A stretch of 26,744 nucleotides of DNA from Bacteroides sp. UBA1773. Its GTDB lineage: Bacteria; Bacteroidota; Bacteroidia; Bacteroidales; Bacteroidaceae. The notes below the pieces were generated by a model that was not told the origin of the DNA, did not search any database, and worked only from the letters and a program-made list of their open reading frames with translations. Of the stretch, positions 16,876-25,285 are shown in pieces (positions within the stretch are counted from its first letter, which is position 1; each line of letters starts with the position of its first letter). Position numbers and translations under genes: made by a program. The stretch lies in the NCBI GenBank assembly GCA_002315285.1, contig DCGR01000081.1, forward strand, positions 1,597-28,340, in the 5' to 3' direction.

Positions 16876-18921
16876 TCACTTCACTATGTCAAGTTCATCT
16901 ACCAGACGCTGACATTGGGCAAACTTGTCGATGACAAACACTACATAGCGGATGTCAACTGCCACCGCACGCTGTAGCTTGGGCTGATAGGCGATGTCGC
17001 CCGTCAGACCTTCGTAGTTGCGGTCGAAGTTGAGTCCTATCAGTTCGCCCTTGTTATTGAACACTGGACTGCCCGAATTGCCACCCGTGTTGTCGGTGGC
17101 AGTGGCGAAGCACACCGGCATTTCGCCGTTGGTCATGGCGTAACGCCCGAAATCTTTTTGCTCATACAATGCCTTCAGTCGTGCAGGCACCACAAACTCG
17201 TAGTTGTCGGGATTTTCCTTCTCCATCACCCCTTTCAGCGTGGTATAGTGTTTGTACATCACGCCATCGCGAGGCTTGTAGGAGCCTATTTTGCCGTAGG
17301 TGAGGCGTAGGGTGGAGTTGGCATCGGGATAGATGGCCCGACCCTCTGCCTGATGCATTTTCATGTTTCCTCCAATCCATGTCATGTGGGCCTTGTCAAG
17401 TTCCTTGTTGTCGGCAGCCATGGCTTGTGAGGTGGCCTTGTAGGCCTCCGACACCATTTGTCGGTAGGCGGTTCGCATCTCCTTGCCTTTGTTTTTGCTG
17501 AAACAATCGTCGATGTATGCGTCGATGTTGCCCTTGTAGTTTTTTTGGATGACCTGAAACACTTCTATGCGTTGCTCCTCAGGCACCAGGTTGGCATATA
17601 CTTTCAGCATCACTTTTGATACTTTTCGATCGACTTCCGCATCGTAATCCTTGCTCTTCATGATGTCTTCACTGTAGAACTCTACGCCTGTCATCAGTGC
17701 TTCGATGATGGCTTGTTGGTGATAGATGGTCTGGAATCGGTTCTTCATCACCTTCTGCAGGGTATCGAATGCTTTCTGATAGTCGGTGGTGCCTTGTTGC
17801 CGGCCGTAGGCGAGGAGCCGTTCCTGTTGCTCCTCTTTTGCCTGTAGGGTGTTGAGTCGTTCCAACCCCTCGTTCATTCCGATGGCATTTTTCCAGTAGT
17901 TGGCACTTGAGGCGTATTTGGCTGCATACTTGATGCGTATCTCATCGCTCTTGAGCATTTCCTCCAAGAGGGCATTGAGGCGGGCTGTCCGCACTTCCTT
18001 GCGCATGAGATTGGCTGTCTGCATTCGTTCCACCACTTCATCGGCTATCATGTTGCGATAGTTGCGTCCGGGGAAGCCCATCACGAAAGTGAAGTCGCCT
18101 TCGCTCACGCCATTGAGATTGATTCTGCACCAGCGTTTGGGCACCAGCGGTTGGTTGGCGGTGCTGTAATGGGCAGGAGTGCCATCGGCTGTGGCATAAA
18201 CACGGAACATGGAGAAGTCGCCGCAGTGGCGGGGCCACATCCAGTTGTCGGTGTCGGCACCAAACTTTCCAATACTTGAAGGTGGTGCGCCTACGAAACG
18301 GATGTCTCGATAAATGGTTTCCTGGAACAGATAGTACTTGTTTCCTCCATAAAAAGCTTTCAACGTAACAGCATGGAAATCATCGATGGGCAAGCCGTTG
18401 GCCTGTGCGAAGCGTGAGCCAACCTTGGCAAGGTAAGTGGCCGACAGGTAGTTGGTGCCTTCCGGATCGTCGTCCTTCTGCAGTTGTTCCTTCACATAGT
18501 CGGTCACATCCAGAATCTTCTCGGTGAAGGTGATGGTGAGGCCCTCGACGGGCAGTTCCTGTTGGCGTGTCATTGCCCAGAATCCGTTCTTTAGGTAGTC
18601 GTGTTCCACCGAGCTCAAGCGCTGTATCGATCCATATCCGCAATGGTGATTGGTGAGTACCAGTCCTTGGCTGGAGATGATTTCGCCGGTACATCCAGAG
18701 CCAAAGTGAATCACTGCATCTTTCAGGCTCACGCCATTTTCGCTGTAAATATCGTCGATGGCCATGTCGAGTCCCATCTCGCGCATCATGATGGCGTTCT
18801 GCGTCTTCAGGTCGGGAAGCATCCACATGCCTTCGTCGGCCGTGGCTGCCAGCGTGCCTGCTGCGGCACAGAGGAGTAGGAATAGTTTTTTCATCATATC
18901 TCTTTTTTTGGGTGTGTTCAT
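16876..18921 (-). CDS. dpp11: S46 dipeptidyl peptidase, DPP11-like (Asp/Glu-specific)
   Basis: S46 peptidases are periplasmic serine exopeptidases that release N-terminal dipeptides and feed amino-acid fermentation. The 681-residue product has a signal peptide and then the DEGMWM mature N-terminus. The triad is His93 (TNHHCGYG), Asp235 (GDFSMF) and Ser616 (GGNSGSP). The His-Asp spacing of 142 equals that of Porphyromonas DPP11. The residue 18 after the Ser is Arg634 (NFDRN), the position (Arg673) reported to give DPP11 its preference for acidic P1 residues. The ATG at 18921 overlaps the upstream stop by 4 nt (ATGA); Met9 or Met10 (18897, 18894) would give a tidier signal peptide and follow an AGAG stretch. 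It is the second gene of a two-gene operon. Confidence 0.93.
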   Translation of the reverse strand: MNTPKKRDMMKKLFLLLCAAAGTLAATADEGMWMLPDLKTQNAIMMREMGLDMAIDDIYSENGVSLKDAVIHFGSGCTGEIISSQGLVLTNHHCGYGSIQRLSSVEHDYLKNGFWAMTRQQELPVEGLTITFTEKILDVTDYVKEQLQKDDDPEGTNYLSATYLAKVGSRFAQANGLPIDDFHAVTLKAFYGGNKYYLFQETIYRDIRFVGAPPSSIGKFGADTDNWMWPRHCGDFSMFRVYATADGTPAHYSTANQPLVPKRWCRINLNGVSEGDFTFVMGFPGRNYRNMIADEVVERMQTANLMRKEVRTARLNALLEEMLKSDEIRIKYAAKYASSANYWKNAIGMNEGLERLNTLQAKEEQQERLLAYGRQQGTTDYQKAFDTLQKVMKNRFQTIYHQQAIIEALMTGVEFYSEDIMKSKDYDAEVDRKVSKVMLKVYANLVPEEQRIEVFQVIQKNYKGNIDAYIDDCFSKNKGKEMRTAYRQMVSEAYKATSQAMAADNKELDKAHMTWIGGNMKMHQAEGRAIYPDANSTLRLTYGKIGSYKPRDGVMYKHYTTLKGVMEKENPDNYEFVVPARLKALYEQKDFGRYAMTNGEMPVCFATATDNTGGNSGSPVFNNKGELIGLNFDRNYEGLTGDIAYQPKLQRAVAVDIRYVVFVIDKFAQCQRLVDELDIVK

Positions 18922-21041
18922 TCCGAAATCGTCATTTCATTTACCAGATGTCCGCAGTTGCCCAATTTGTCGAGTATGAACAACACGTAGCGAATATCTA
19001 CTGCGATGCAACGCTGTAGGTTGTTGTCGAAGTTGATGTCGCCGCTGAGGCTCTCCCAGTTTCCATCGAAGGCGATGCCAATCAGTTCGCCGTTGCCATT
19101 CATTACAGGTGATCCGGAGTTGCCACCGGTGATGTCGTTGGTGGTGAGGAAACAAACCGGCAGCTCACCGTTCTTCATTGTATAGCGTCCGAAGTCTTTC
19201 TTGGCATACAGCTCTTTCAGCTTGGCAGGTACCACAAATTCCGGGTTGGTGGCATCTTCTTTCTCCATCACACCACGGAGGGTGGTGTAATGTTCGTAGT
19301 GTACGCCATCGCGTGGATCGTAGGCTTTCACGTTGCCGTAGGTCATGCGCAGGGTCAGGTTGGCATCAGGAGCCTTGGGGGTAGGAGCATACATTTCGCA
19401 AAGTCCGCGCACGTAGGTCTTGTGAAGCAGGTCCAGTCGCTCAGCCTTGGCGGTGTAGTCGGCCGACACTTTCAGATAGAAATCTTTCAATGAGGCACCC
19501 ACTACGCACAAAGGGTCTTTTGCGAATGCTTTGTCGGAAGGTTTCTTCTGGAATTTCGCAAAGCTCTTCTCGTTGGCAAACACCGACTTGTCATATACAT
19601 AATCCACGAAAGCATCCGTATTGCCTTTGAACTTGGTGTCGATTAGCTGAAAATACGTAGGCAATTCCTGCCCGGCCATGAGTTGGCGGAACAAAGGCAA
19701 CAGTTGTTTGGCCACCTTGCGGTCAACATCGTGATTATAGTCCTTGTTGTGAATGCGTTCATACACTTTCTGATAGTCCGGTTTCTCCTTCTTGTCGTAC
19801 ATGAGGTTCATGCCCTCGCGGAAAAATTCGATACCGCTGATGACCTCCCTCACTACCATCATGTTGAATGTGGGCTGGTAGAGCTGCTTCATTTTCTCGT
19901 CGATTTGTTGCACCACTTGGAAGTAGGCTTGGTTGTTGCATTGTCGTGCAAACGCGGCAAAACGAGTTTCCTGTTGCTTTTTGCCCTCTATCACTTTGTT
20001 ATCGACGATGGCCTTGTTCATGCCGATGGAGTTTTTCCAGTAGTTGGACGATGAGGCGTATTTGCTGGCATATTGTATGCGGATGGCATCGCTTTTTCGC
20101 ATCTCTTCCTTCAATACCGCCTGTCGTGCCTCGCGCACCTTGATGCGGGGATTGTTCTGAGCCCTCATGCGGTTTGCCACCTCGCTGGCCGTGAGGTAGC
20201 GGAAGGTGCTACCGGGGAATCCCATGATCATGGCATAGTCGCCTTCTTCCACGCCTTTCAGGCTGATGACAAGGTGCTTGTCGGTCTGCAACGGCTTTCC
20301 ATTCTCGCCATAGATGCGAAACATGGAGAAGTCGCAGGTGTGGCGTGGCCACATCCAGTTGTCGGTTTCGCCGCCAAATTTGCCTACGCTCGAAGGCGGT
20401 GCAGCCACCATGCGCACGTCGGTGTAAGTCTTATATACGAGCAAGTAATATTTGTTGCCAGCATAGTAGGGTAGTGCCCGACCCGAAATGAGTGGCTTGC
20501 CAGCCACGGGCTCCTTGTCGGCAGTAAGTGTGATGCCATGGGCTTTCATCTGCTCCAGGGCCAGCGTGTTGAGGAATGGTTGTGTGAAGGTCTTCTCTTC
20601 GGGAGTCTTGCCCGATTGGATGCTGTCTTCCACCACGGGGGTCACATCAATGATCTTGTCCACCATCTGGAACGTCAGGCCTGGGCACTTCATTTCCTCC
20701 TCGCGGCTCTTGGCCCAGAACCCATCGGTGAGGTAATCGTGCTCCAACGAGCTGTAGCGTTGGATGAAGCTATAGCCGCAATGATGATTGGTGAGCAGCA
20801 ATCCCTCTGATGACACGATTTCGGCGGTACATCCTCCGCCAAACAGTCCTACGACATCCTTCAGCGAAGGTGCATCAGGGTTATAGACATCCAGCGCGTC
20901 CAGTCGGAACCCTTGGGCTTTCATTTGGTCGATTACGTGTTGCTGCTGCATCAGTTGCAACAGCCACATTCCTTCGTCGGCGCGGCAGAAACATGCAACG
21001 CACAGCATACTAATGGCTAAAAAAATCCGTTTCATATTCAT
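18918..21041 (-). CDS. dpp7: S46 dipeptidyl peptidase, DPP7-like (hydrophobic P1)
   Basis: Second S46 peptidase, 707 residues, with a signal peptide ending near residue 21 and the DEGMWL mature start. The triad is His87 (TNHHCGYS), Asp237 (CDFSMF) and Ser642 (GGNSGSP). The residue 18 after the Ser is Gly660 (AFDGN), the state reported for DPP7 (Gly673 in Porphyromonas), which favours aliphatic and aromatic P1 residues. It therefore complements the DPP11-like product encoded next. Met3 is an alternative start. It lies under a good Bacteroidetes promoter at 21059-21089, and its stop overlaps the next start by 4 nt, so both peptidases should be made together. Confidence 0.93.
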   Translation of the reverse strand: MNMKRIFLAISMLCVACFCRADEGMWLLQLMQQQHVIDQMKAQGFRLDALDVYNPDAPSLKDVVGLFGGGCTAEIVSSEGLLLTNHHCGYSFIQRYSSLEHDYLTDGFWAKSREEEMKCPGLTFQMVDKIIDVTPVVEDSIQSGKTPEEKTFTQPFLNTLALEQMKAHGITLTADKEPVAGKPLISGRALPYYAGNKYYLLVYKTYTDVRMVAAPPSSVGKFGGETDNWMWPRHTCDFSMFRIYGENGKPLQTDKHLVISLKGVEEGDYAMIMGFPGSTFRYLTASEVANRMRAQNNPRIKVREARQAVLKEEMRKSDAIRIQYASKYASSSNYWKNSIGMNKAIVDNKVIEGKKQQETRFAAFARQCNNQAYFQVVQQIDEKMKQLYQPTFNMMVVREVISGIEFFREGMNLMYDKKEKPDYQKVYERIHNKDYNHDVDRKVAKQLLPLFRQLMAGQELPTYFQLIDTKFKGNTDAFVDYVYDKSVFANEKSFAKFQKKPSDKAFAKDPLCVVGASLKDFYLKVSADYTAKAERLDLLHKTYVRGLCEMYAPTPKAPDANLTLRMTYGNVKAYDPRDGVHYEHYTTLRGVMEKEDATNPEFVVPAKLKELYAKKDFGRYTMKNGELPVCFLTTNDITGGNSGSPVMNGNGELIGIAFDGNWESLSGDINFDNNLQRCIAVDIRYVLFILDKLGNCGHLVNEMTISE

Positions 21042-21058
21042 TCATGATTATTTGTGGA

Positions 21059-21089
21059 CAAAGATATGGGTTTTATGGCAGAATCGCAA
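21059..21089 (-). promoter_or_regulatory. Promoter of the S46 peptidase operon
   Basis: On the minus strand, TTG at 21089-21087 and TATCTTTG at 21066-21059 are separated by 20 nt. This fits the Bacteroidetes -33 TTG / -7 TAnnTTTG layout. The -7 box ends 17 nt before the ATG, leaving a leader of about 10-12 nt. Confidence 0.72.
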
Positions 21090-21212
21090 CATTTGCCCTA
21101 CGCAATTTGCTTTTTCGGCGTTTCGCTTTTGCTGCAGGCACTGGCTGGGGCGGGGATATGATTTTTTAACAAAAAAAATATTAAATTAAGTCTTTCATGG
21201 TGAATAACTTTC

Positions 21213-21220
21213 TATTTTTG
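21213..21220 (+). promoter_or_regulatory. -7 box (TATTTTTG) directly in front of the DUF4369 gene
   Basis: TATTTTTG matches TAnnTTTG and ends only 4 nt before the ATG at 21225. No convincing -33 TTG is visible. If it is used, the transcript would start at or next to the start codon. Confidence 0.55.
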
Positions 21221-21224
21221 CAAC

Positions 21225-21923
21225 ATGAAAACGAGTAAAGGTTTCGCATGTGTGTGTCTGCTGTCAATCCTGGCCAGTTGCGCCAGTGAGTATCACATTC
21301 AAGGAAGCTCATCAGTCAGTCTCCTCGATGGTAAGATGTTGTTTGTGAAAATACCTTGCATAGACGGACTTAGTTCCATCGATTCGGCCGAAGTCGTGCA
21401 TGGCAATTTCACCATGAGTGGCTCGTTGGACTCGTCGATGGTGGCCAATCTCTATATGGATGAAAACAGCATCATGCCGTTTGTCGTGGAGCATGGGAAA
21501 ATAAAGATGACCATCGACGACACCCAGATTAAAGTGTCGGGCACTCCGCTCAACGATGCGCTTTATGACTACATAGCTCGGAAAACCTCCATTGAGGATC
21601 GTGCCTACGAGATAGGTCGCCTTGAAAGTCGCATGATCATGAATGGTGAGCCCCCGCATGAAGTGGAACGGAAAATAAACCGCGAGAAGAAGAAACTGGG
21701 TGAGGAACTGGATGACTTGACCAAACGATTCATTCAGGACAACTACACCAACGTGTTGGGGCCAGGCATCTTCATGATGATGTGCAACTCGATGCCCTAT
21801 CCTATGCTGACTCCTTTGATGGAGGATGTGTATGACGAGGCACCTGAAACATTCAAGAACCACCCGATGGTGAAGAAATATATGGACATGGCTCACGACA
21901 GCCACCCCCATCAGTCCGAATAG
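21225..21923 (+). CDS. DUF4369 domain lipoprotein
   Basis: A 232-residue lipoprotein with lipobox LASC (Cys19), which fixes the start at 21225. Residues about 22-115 form a beta-rich DUF4369-like domain, with the typical pattern of modified value, gained or lost function and SGSLDSS-like turns. Residues 120-185 are charged and helical (RKINREKKKLGEELDD), with a possible short coiled coil. In many Bacteroidetes proteins DUF4369 precedes a TlpA-like thioredoxin domain; here no CxxC is present and the protein ends early. The next gene, 15 nt on, is dsbD, so a link to envelope thiol chemistry is plausible but unproved. Confidence 0.78.
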   Translation: MKTSKGFACVCLLSILASCASEYHIQGSSSVSLLDGKMLFVKIPCIDGLSSIDSAEVVHGNFTMSGSLDSSMVANLYMDENSIMPFVVEHGKIKMTIDDTQIKVSGTPLNDALYDYIARKTSIEDRAYEIGRLESRMIMNGEPPHEVERKINREKKKLGEELDDLTKRFIQDNYTNVLGPGIFMMMCNSMPYPMLTPLMEDVYDEAPETFKNHPMVKKYMDMAHDSHPHQSE

Positions 21924-21938
21924 ATTTTATCATAGCGT

Positions 21939-23810
21939 ATGCACACTTTCCGAAACTGCTTCCTCGCAGCGCTCTTGTGCCTCACGATGACCAGCGCCTT
22001 TGCCCAGCTTGAGCCCGTACAGTTCTCCGTGTCGTTTCAGCAAATGTCCGACAGCATCGGACAACTCCGATTCACGGGAGTCATCGACACAGGGTGGCAT
22101 GTGTATGGTACCCACCAAGGAGAAAACGGACCGACTCCAGCCTCCATACAGTTTGAGACGATGGAGGGGATGGAGCCATCCGGTGAATTGGGATTCGAAG
22201 GCAGCGAGCAGGAACGTTTCGATGACATGTTTGGCATGACTGTGCGCTATTTCGAACAGACAGTAGCCTTTGTGCAGCAGGTACGCATCCTTTCCACACA
22301 GTATTCGTTGGCGGGTTATTTGCAGTATGGAGCCTGCAACGACCAGAGCTGTCTGCCTCCCACTTCCGTAGAGTTCCGCTATGGTTCCGACTCCCAGCCG
22401 TCAGCACCGGCAGAGGCCATCTCAAACACACCTGTTGCCAACGACCACACGCTGTGGGGCGTGCTCTTGGCCGGATTCATCGGTGGACTACTGGCACTTT
22501 TCACCCCCTGCGTGTGGCCCATCATACCGATGACTGTGAGTTTCTTCCTCAAACGCTCGAAACAGCGTGGCCAAGGTATCCGCGATGCCATTCTGTATGG
22601 TGTGAGCATCATAGTGGTGTATGTGACGTTAGGATTGCTTGTCACCTTGCTCTTTGGCGCAAGTGCTCTCAATTCACTATCGACCAACGCTGTGTTCAAT
22701 GTGTTCTTCTGCTTGTTGCTGCTGGTGTTTGCAACCTCCTTTTTCGGAGCGTTCGAACTCACCTTGCCAGCCAGCTGGAGTAATGCTGTCGATGAAAAAG
22801 CAGGGAAGACTTCAGGTTTCCTCAGCATTCTGCTCATGGCCTTCACTTTGGCATTGGTCAGTTTCAGCTGCACGGGACCCATTGTAGGCTTTTTGCTGGT
22901 GGAACTGGGAACAGGAAGTACCATCATCGCCCCCACCATCGGAATGTTTGGCTTTGCGCTTGCTCTGGCCCTTCCGTTCACACTGTTCGCACTCTTCCCA
23001 CAATGGCTGAAATCGGTGCCTAAGAGTGGAGGATGGATGAATGTGATTAAGGTCACTTTGGGATTCGTAGAGTTGGCTTTCGCCTTGAAGTTCCTTTCGG
23101 TAGCCGACTTGGCGTACGGCTGGCACATCCTCGACCGGGAGACATTCCTCTCGCTGTGGATTGCCATCTTTGGCTTGCTTGGGGCCTATTTGTTGGGCAA
23201 ACTGAAGTTCCAACACGACGACGAAAACACGCATGTGGGGGTGACGCGCTTTTTCTTAGGGCTCATCAGCATTGCCTTTGCCATATACATGTTGCCGGGA
23301 TTGTGGGGAGCCCCTTTGAAGGCCATCAGTGCCTTTGCCCCTCCCATGAGTACACAAGACTTCAGCTTGTACGACAAGGAGGTGCGTGCCCAATACAATG
23401 ATTTTGATGAGGGCATGCAAGCAGCCCGCCAACAGCACAAGCCTGTGATGCTCGATTTCACTGGTTATGGTTGTGTGAACTGTCGGAAGATGGAGGCATC
23501 GGTGTGGACTGATGAGCGCGTCCGTAGGCTCATGACAACCGAATATGTACTCATCACCCTATATGTGGATGACAAGACTCCGCTTCCTGCTCCACAGATG
23601 GTTGTGGAAAATGGGCGGGAACTGAAGCTGCGTACCGTTGGCGACAAGTGGAGCCATCTGCAGCGCACGATGTTTGGTGCCAATGCCCAACCTTTTTATG
23701 TGTTGCTCGACAATGAGGGCACGCCACTGACTTCTCCCTATTCATTCGATGAGAATGTGAGCCATTATGTTGAGTTCCTACAAGGTGGGTTGTCAAAGTA
23801 TCAGAAATAA
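21939..23810 (+). CDS. dsbD: Thiol:disulfide interchange protein DsbD
   Basis: DsbD carries electrons from cytosolic thioredoxin across the inner membrane to periplasmic thiol proteins. All three modules are present in 623 residues. After a signal peptide (ending AFA-Q) comes a periplasmic alpha-like domain with Cys133 and Cys138 (YGACNDQSCLPP). A membrane core of about eight segments (170-455) has Cys191 in FTPCVWP and Cys311 in SFSCTGP. The C-terminal thioredoxin-like domain has Cys512-Val-Asn-Cys515 in DFTGYGCVNC. All six expected cysteines are there, so it should work. It sits 15 nt after the DUF4369 lipoprotein gene and 21 nt before an FHS transporter gene, suggesting a three-gene operon. 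Confidence 0.94.
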   Translation: MHTFRNCFLAALLCLTMTSAFAQLEPVQFSVSFQQMSDSIGQLRFTGVIDTGWHVYGTHQGENGPTPASIQFETMEGMEPSGELGFEGSEQERFDDMFGMTVRYFEQTVAFVQQVRILSTQYSLAGYLQYGACNDQSCLPPTSVEFRYGSDSQPSAPAEAISNTPVANDHTLWGVLLAGFIGGLLALFTPCVWPIIPMTVSFFLKRSKQRGQGIRDAILYGVSIIVVYVTLGLLVTLLFGASALNSLSTNAVFNVFFCLLLLVFATSFFGAFELTLPASWSNAVDEKAGKTSGFLSILLMAFTLALVSFSCTGPIVGFLLVELGTGSTIIAPTIGMFGFALALALPFTLFALFPQWLKSVPKSGGWMNVIKVTLGFVELAFALKFLSVADLAYGWHILDRETFLSLWIAIFGLLGAYLLGKLKFQHDDENTHVGVTRFFLGLISIAFAIYMLPGLWGAPLKAISAFAPPMSTQDFSLYDKEVRAQYNDFDEGMQAARQQHKPVMLDFTGYGCVNCRKMEASVWTDERVRRLMTTEYVLITLYVDDKTPLPAPQMVVENGRELKLRTVGDKWSHLQRTMFGANAQPFYVLLDNEGTPLTSPYSFDENVSHYVEFLQGGLSKYQK

Positions 23811-23831
23811 ATATCAACAAATTACAATATC

Positions 23832-25127
23832 ATGGAAAACAAAAAAGGCAATTATTTCGTGTCGATGCTCATCCTATGCGCCATGTTCTTCGTGTTTGGA
23901 TTCGTGTCGTGGGTGAACAGCATCCTGATTCCTTACTTTCGCATTGCTTGCGAGCTTACACATTTTCAATCGTATTTCGTCACCATTGCCTTCTATATTG
24001 CTTATTTCATCATGGCAGTCCCATCGGGCATGTTGCTCAAGAAAGTGGGCTTTAAGGTGGGCATCGAAATGGGTTTCATGCTCATGGCATTGGGCATGTT
24101 CATCTTTACCCCTGCGGCACTGACGCGCCAATTCGGCTTGTTCCTGCTCGGCCTGTTCATCATTGGCATTGGCCTTGCCATCCTGCAAACGGCAGCCAAT
24201 CCGTTTGTCACCATTGTGGGACCTATTGAGAGTGCGGCCAAGCGTATCAGCATTTGTGGCATCTGCAACAAGTTTGCCGGTATCATCTCTCCGCTGCTGT
24301 TTGCTGCCGTGATGCTGAAGACTTCCGATACCGAGACCTTCCAACTCATCGAGTCGGGGGCGCTGGTGGGCGCCGCCAAGGATGCCGCATTGGCCGAGCT
24401 CATCCGGCGTGTGATTGTGCCATACTTGTTGTTGGGCGCTGTGTTGTTGGTGTTTGGCATACTCATCCGTCATTCCGTCTTGCCCGAAATCGATACCGAA
24501 CAGCAAAATGCCAGCACTGAGAGCGATGATGCTCACCGTAGTGTCTTCAGCTATCCTTATCTGGTGTTGGGAGTCATTGCCCTGTTGTGCCACGTAGGTA
24601 CGCAAGTGGTGGCCATCGATACCATCATCAGCTATTCAGGGTCTATGGGCATCGGCTTGATTGATGCCAAGATCTTTCCAAGCCTCACGCTGGCATTCAC
24701 ACTCATTGGCTACTGCATAGGCATCATCACCATTCCCAAACTCATCTCACAACGCACAGCCTTGGTCATCTGCACCCTTGTCGGACTGGTGCTTTCTGTC
24801 TGTGTGGTCGCTATCGATGTGCCCATGAACTATTTCGGACATCACGTCAGCTCATCGCTCGTGTTCCTCAACCTTATGGGGTTGCCCAATGCACTCATCT
24901 ATGCTGGCATCTGGCCCCTATCCATTCGTGGCTTGGGAGGCAAGACAAAGATAGGTTCTTCGCTGCTTGTCATGGCCCTTTGTGGCAATGCGCTTATGCC
25001 ACAGATCTACAGCCTGGTGGCTACGCAAACGGGTTCGCTTCGCACGGGTTATGTCATTCTCATCCCTTGTTTCCTCTATATGGCATTCTTTGCCATCAAA
25101 GGTTACAAGATCAACAGTTGGCGGTAA
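23832..25127 (+). CDS. FHS-family (GluP-like) sugar MFS transporter
   Basis: A 431-residue MFS protein with about 12 hydrophobic segments and the FHS mark LQTAANPFVTIVG (118-130), close to the glucose/galactose transporter GluP group. At the two acidic positions used for proton coupling in E. coli FucP (Asp46, Glu135), it has Ser30 and Gln119, unlike the other FHS transporter in this window. It may therefore couple differently, for instance to sodium as described for some GluP relatives, or work as a facilitator. It follows dsbD by 21 nt and is closed by a hairpin at 25179. Substrate is probably a hexose. Confidence 0.88.
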   Translation: MENKKGNYFVSMLILCAMFFVFGFVSWVNSILIPYFRIACELTHFQSYFVTIAFYIAYFIMAVPSGMLLKKVGFKVGIEMGFMLMALGMFIFTPAALTRQFGLFLLGLFIIGIGLAILQTAANPFVTIVGPIESAAKRISICGICNKFAGIISPLLFAAVMLKTSDTETFQLIESGALVGAAKDAALAELIRRVIVPYLLLGAVLLVFGILIRHSVLPEIDTEQQNASTESDDAHRSVFSYPYLVLGVIALLCHVGTQVVAIDTIISYSGSMGIGLIDAKIFPSLTLAFTLIGYCIGIITIPKLISQRTALVICTLVGLVLSVCVVAIDVPMNYFGHHVSSSLVFLNLMGLPNALIYAGIWPLSIRGLGGKTKIGSSLLVMALCGNALMPQIYSLVATQTGSLRTGYVILIPCFLYMAFFAIKGYKINSWR

Positions 25128-25178
25128 TCTTATCTGTTTCTCGCGCCAGTTGCTTGCCGTGGACAGTATGTTTCATTA

Positions 25179-25207
25179 CGGAGGAACGTGTTTCCTCTGT
25201 TTTTTCT
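25179..25207 (+). terminator. Intrinsic terminator after the GluP-like gene
   Basis: An 8-bp stem (25179-25186 with 25192-25199, one G-U pair) with a 5-nt loop is followed by a run of T (25200-25205). It separates the dsbD operon from the symporter gene. Confidence 0.68.
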
Positions 25208-25249
25208 TTATTTCTTGCACATAAAAGGCCAAAATGTGATAAAATTGAT

Positions 25250-25257
25250 TAATTTTG
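25250..25257 (+). promoter_or_regulatory. Bacteroidetes -7 box (TAATTTTG) upstream of the SNF symporter
   Basis: TAATTTTG matches TAnnTTTG exactly, lies 28 nt before the ATG at 25286 and directly follows a terminator. No TTG occurs at the expected -33 distance, so the box is read on the -7 element alone. Confidence 0.62.
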
Positions 25258-25285
25258 CACGGTTTTTCACACAAAGTAGAAGTAT

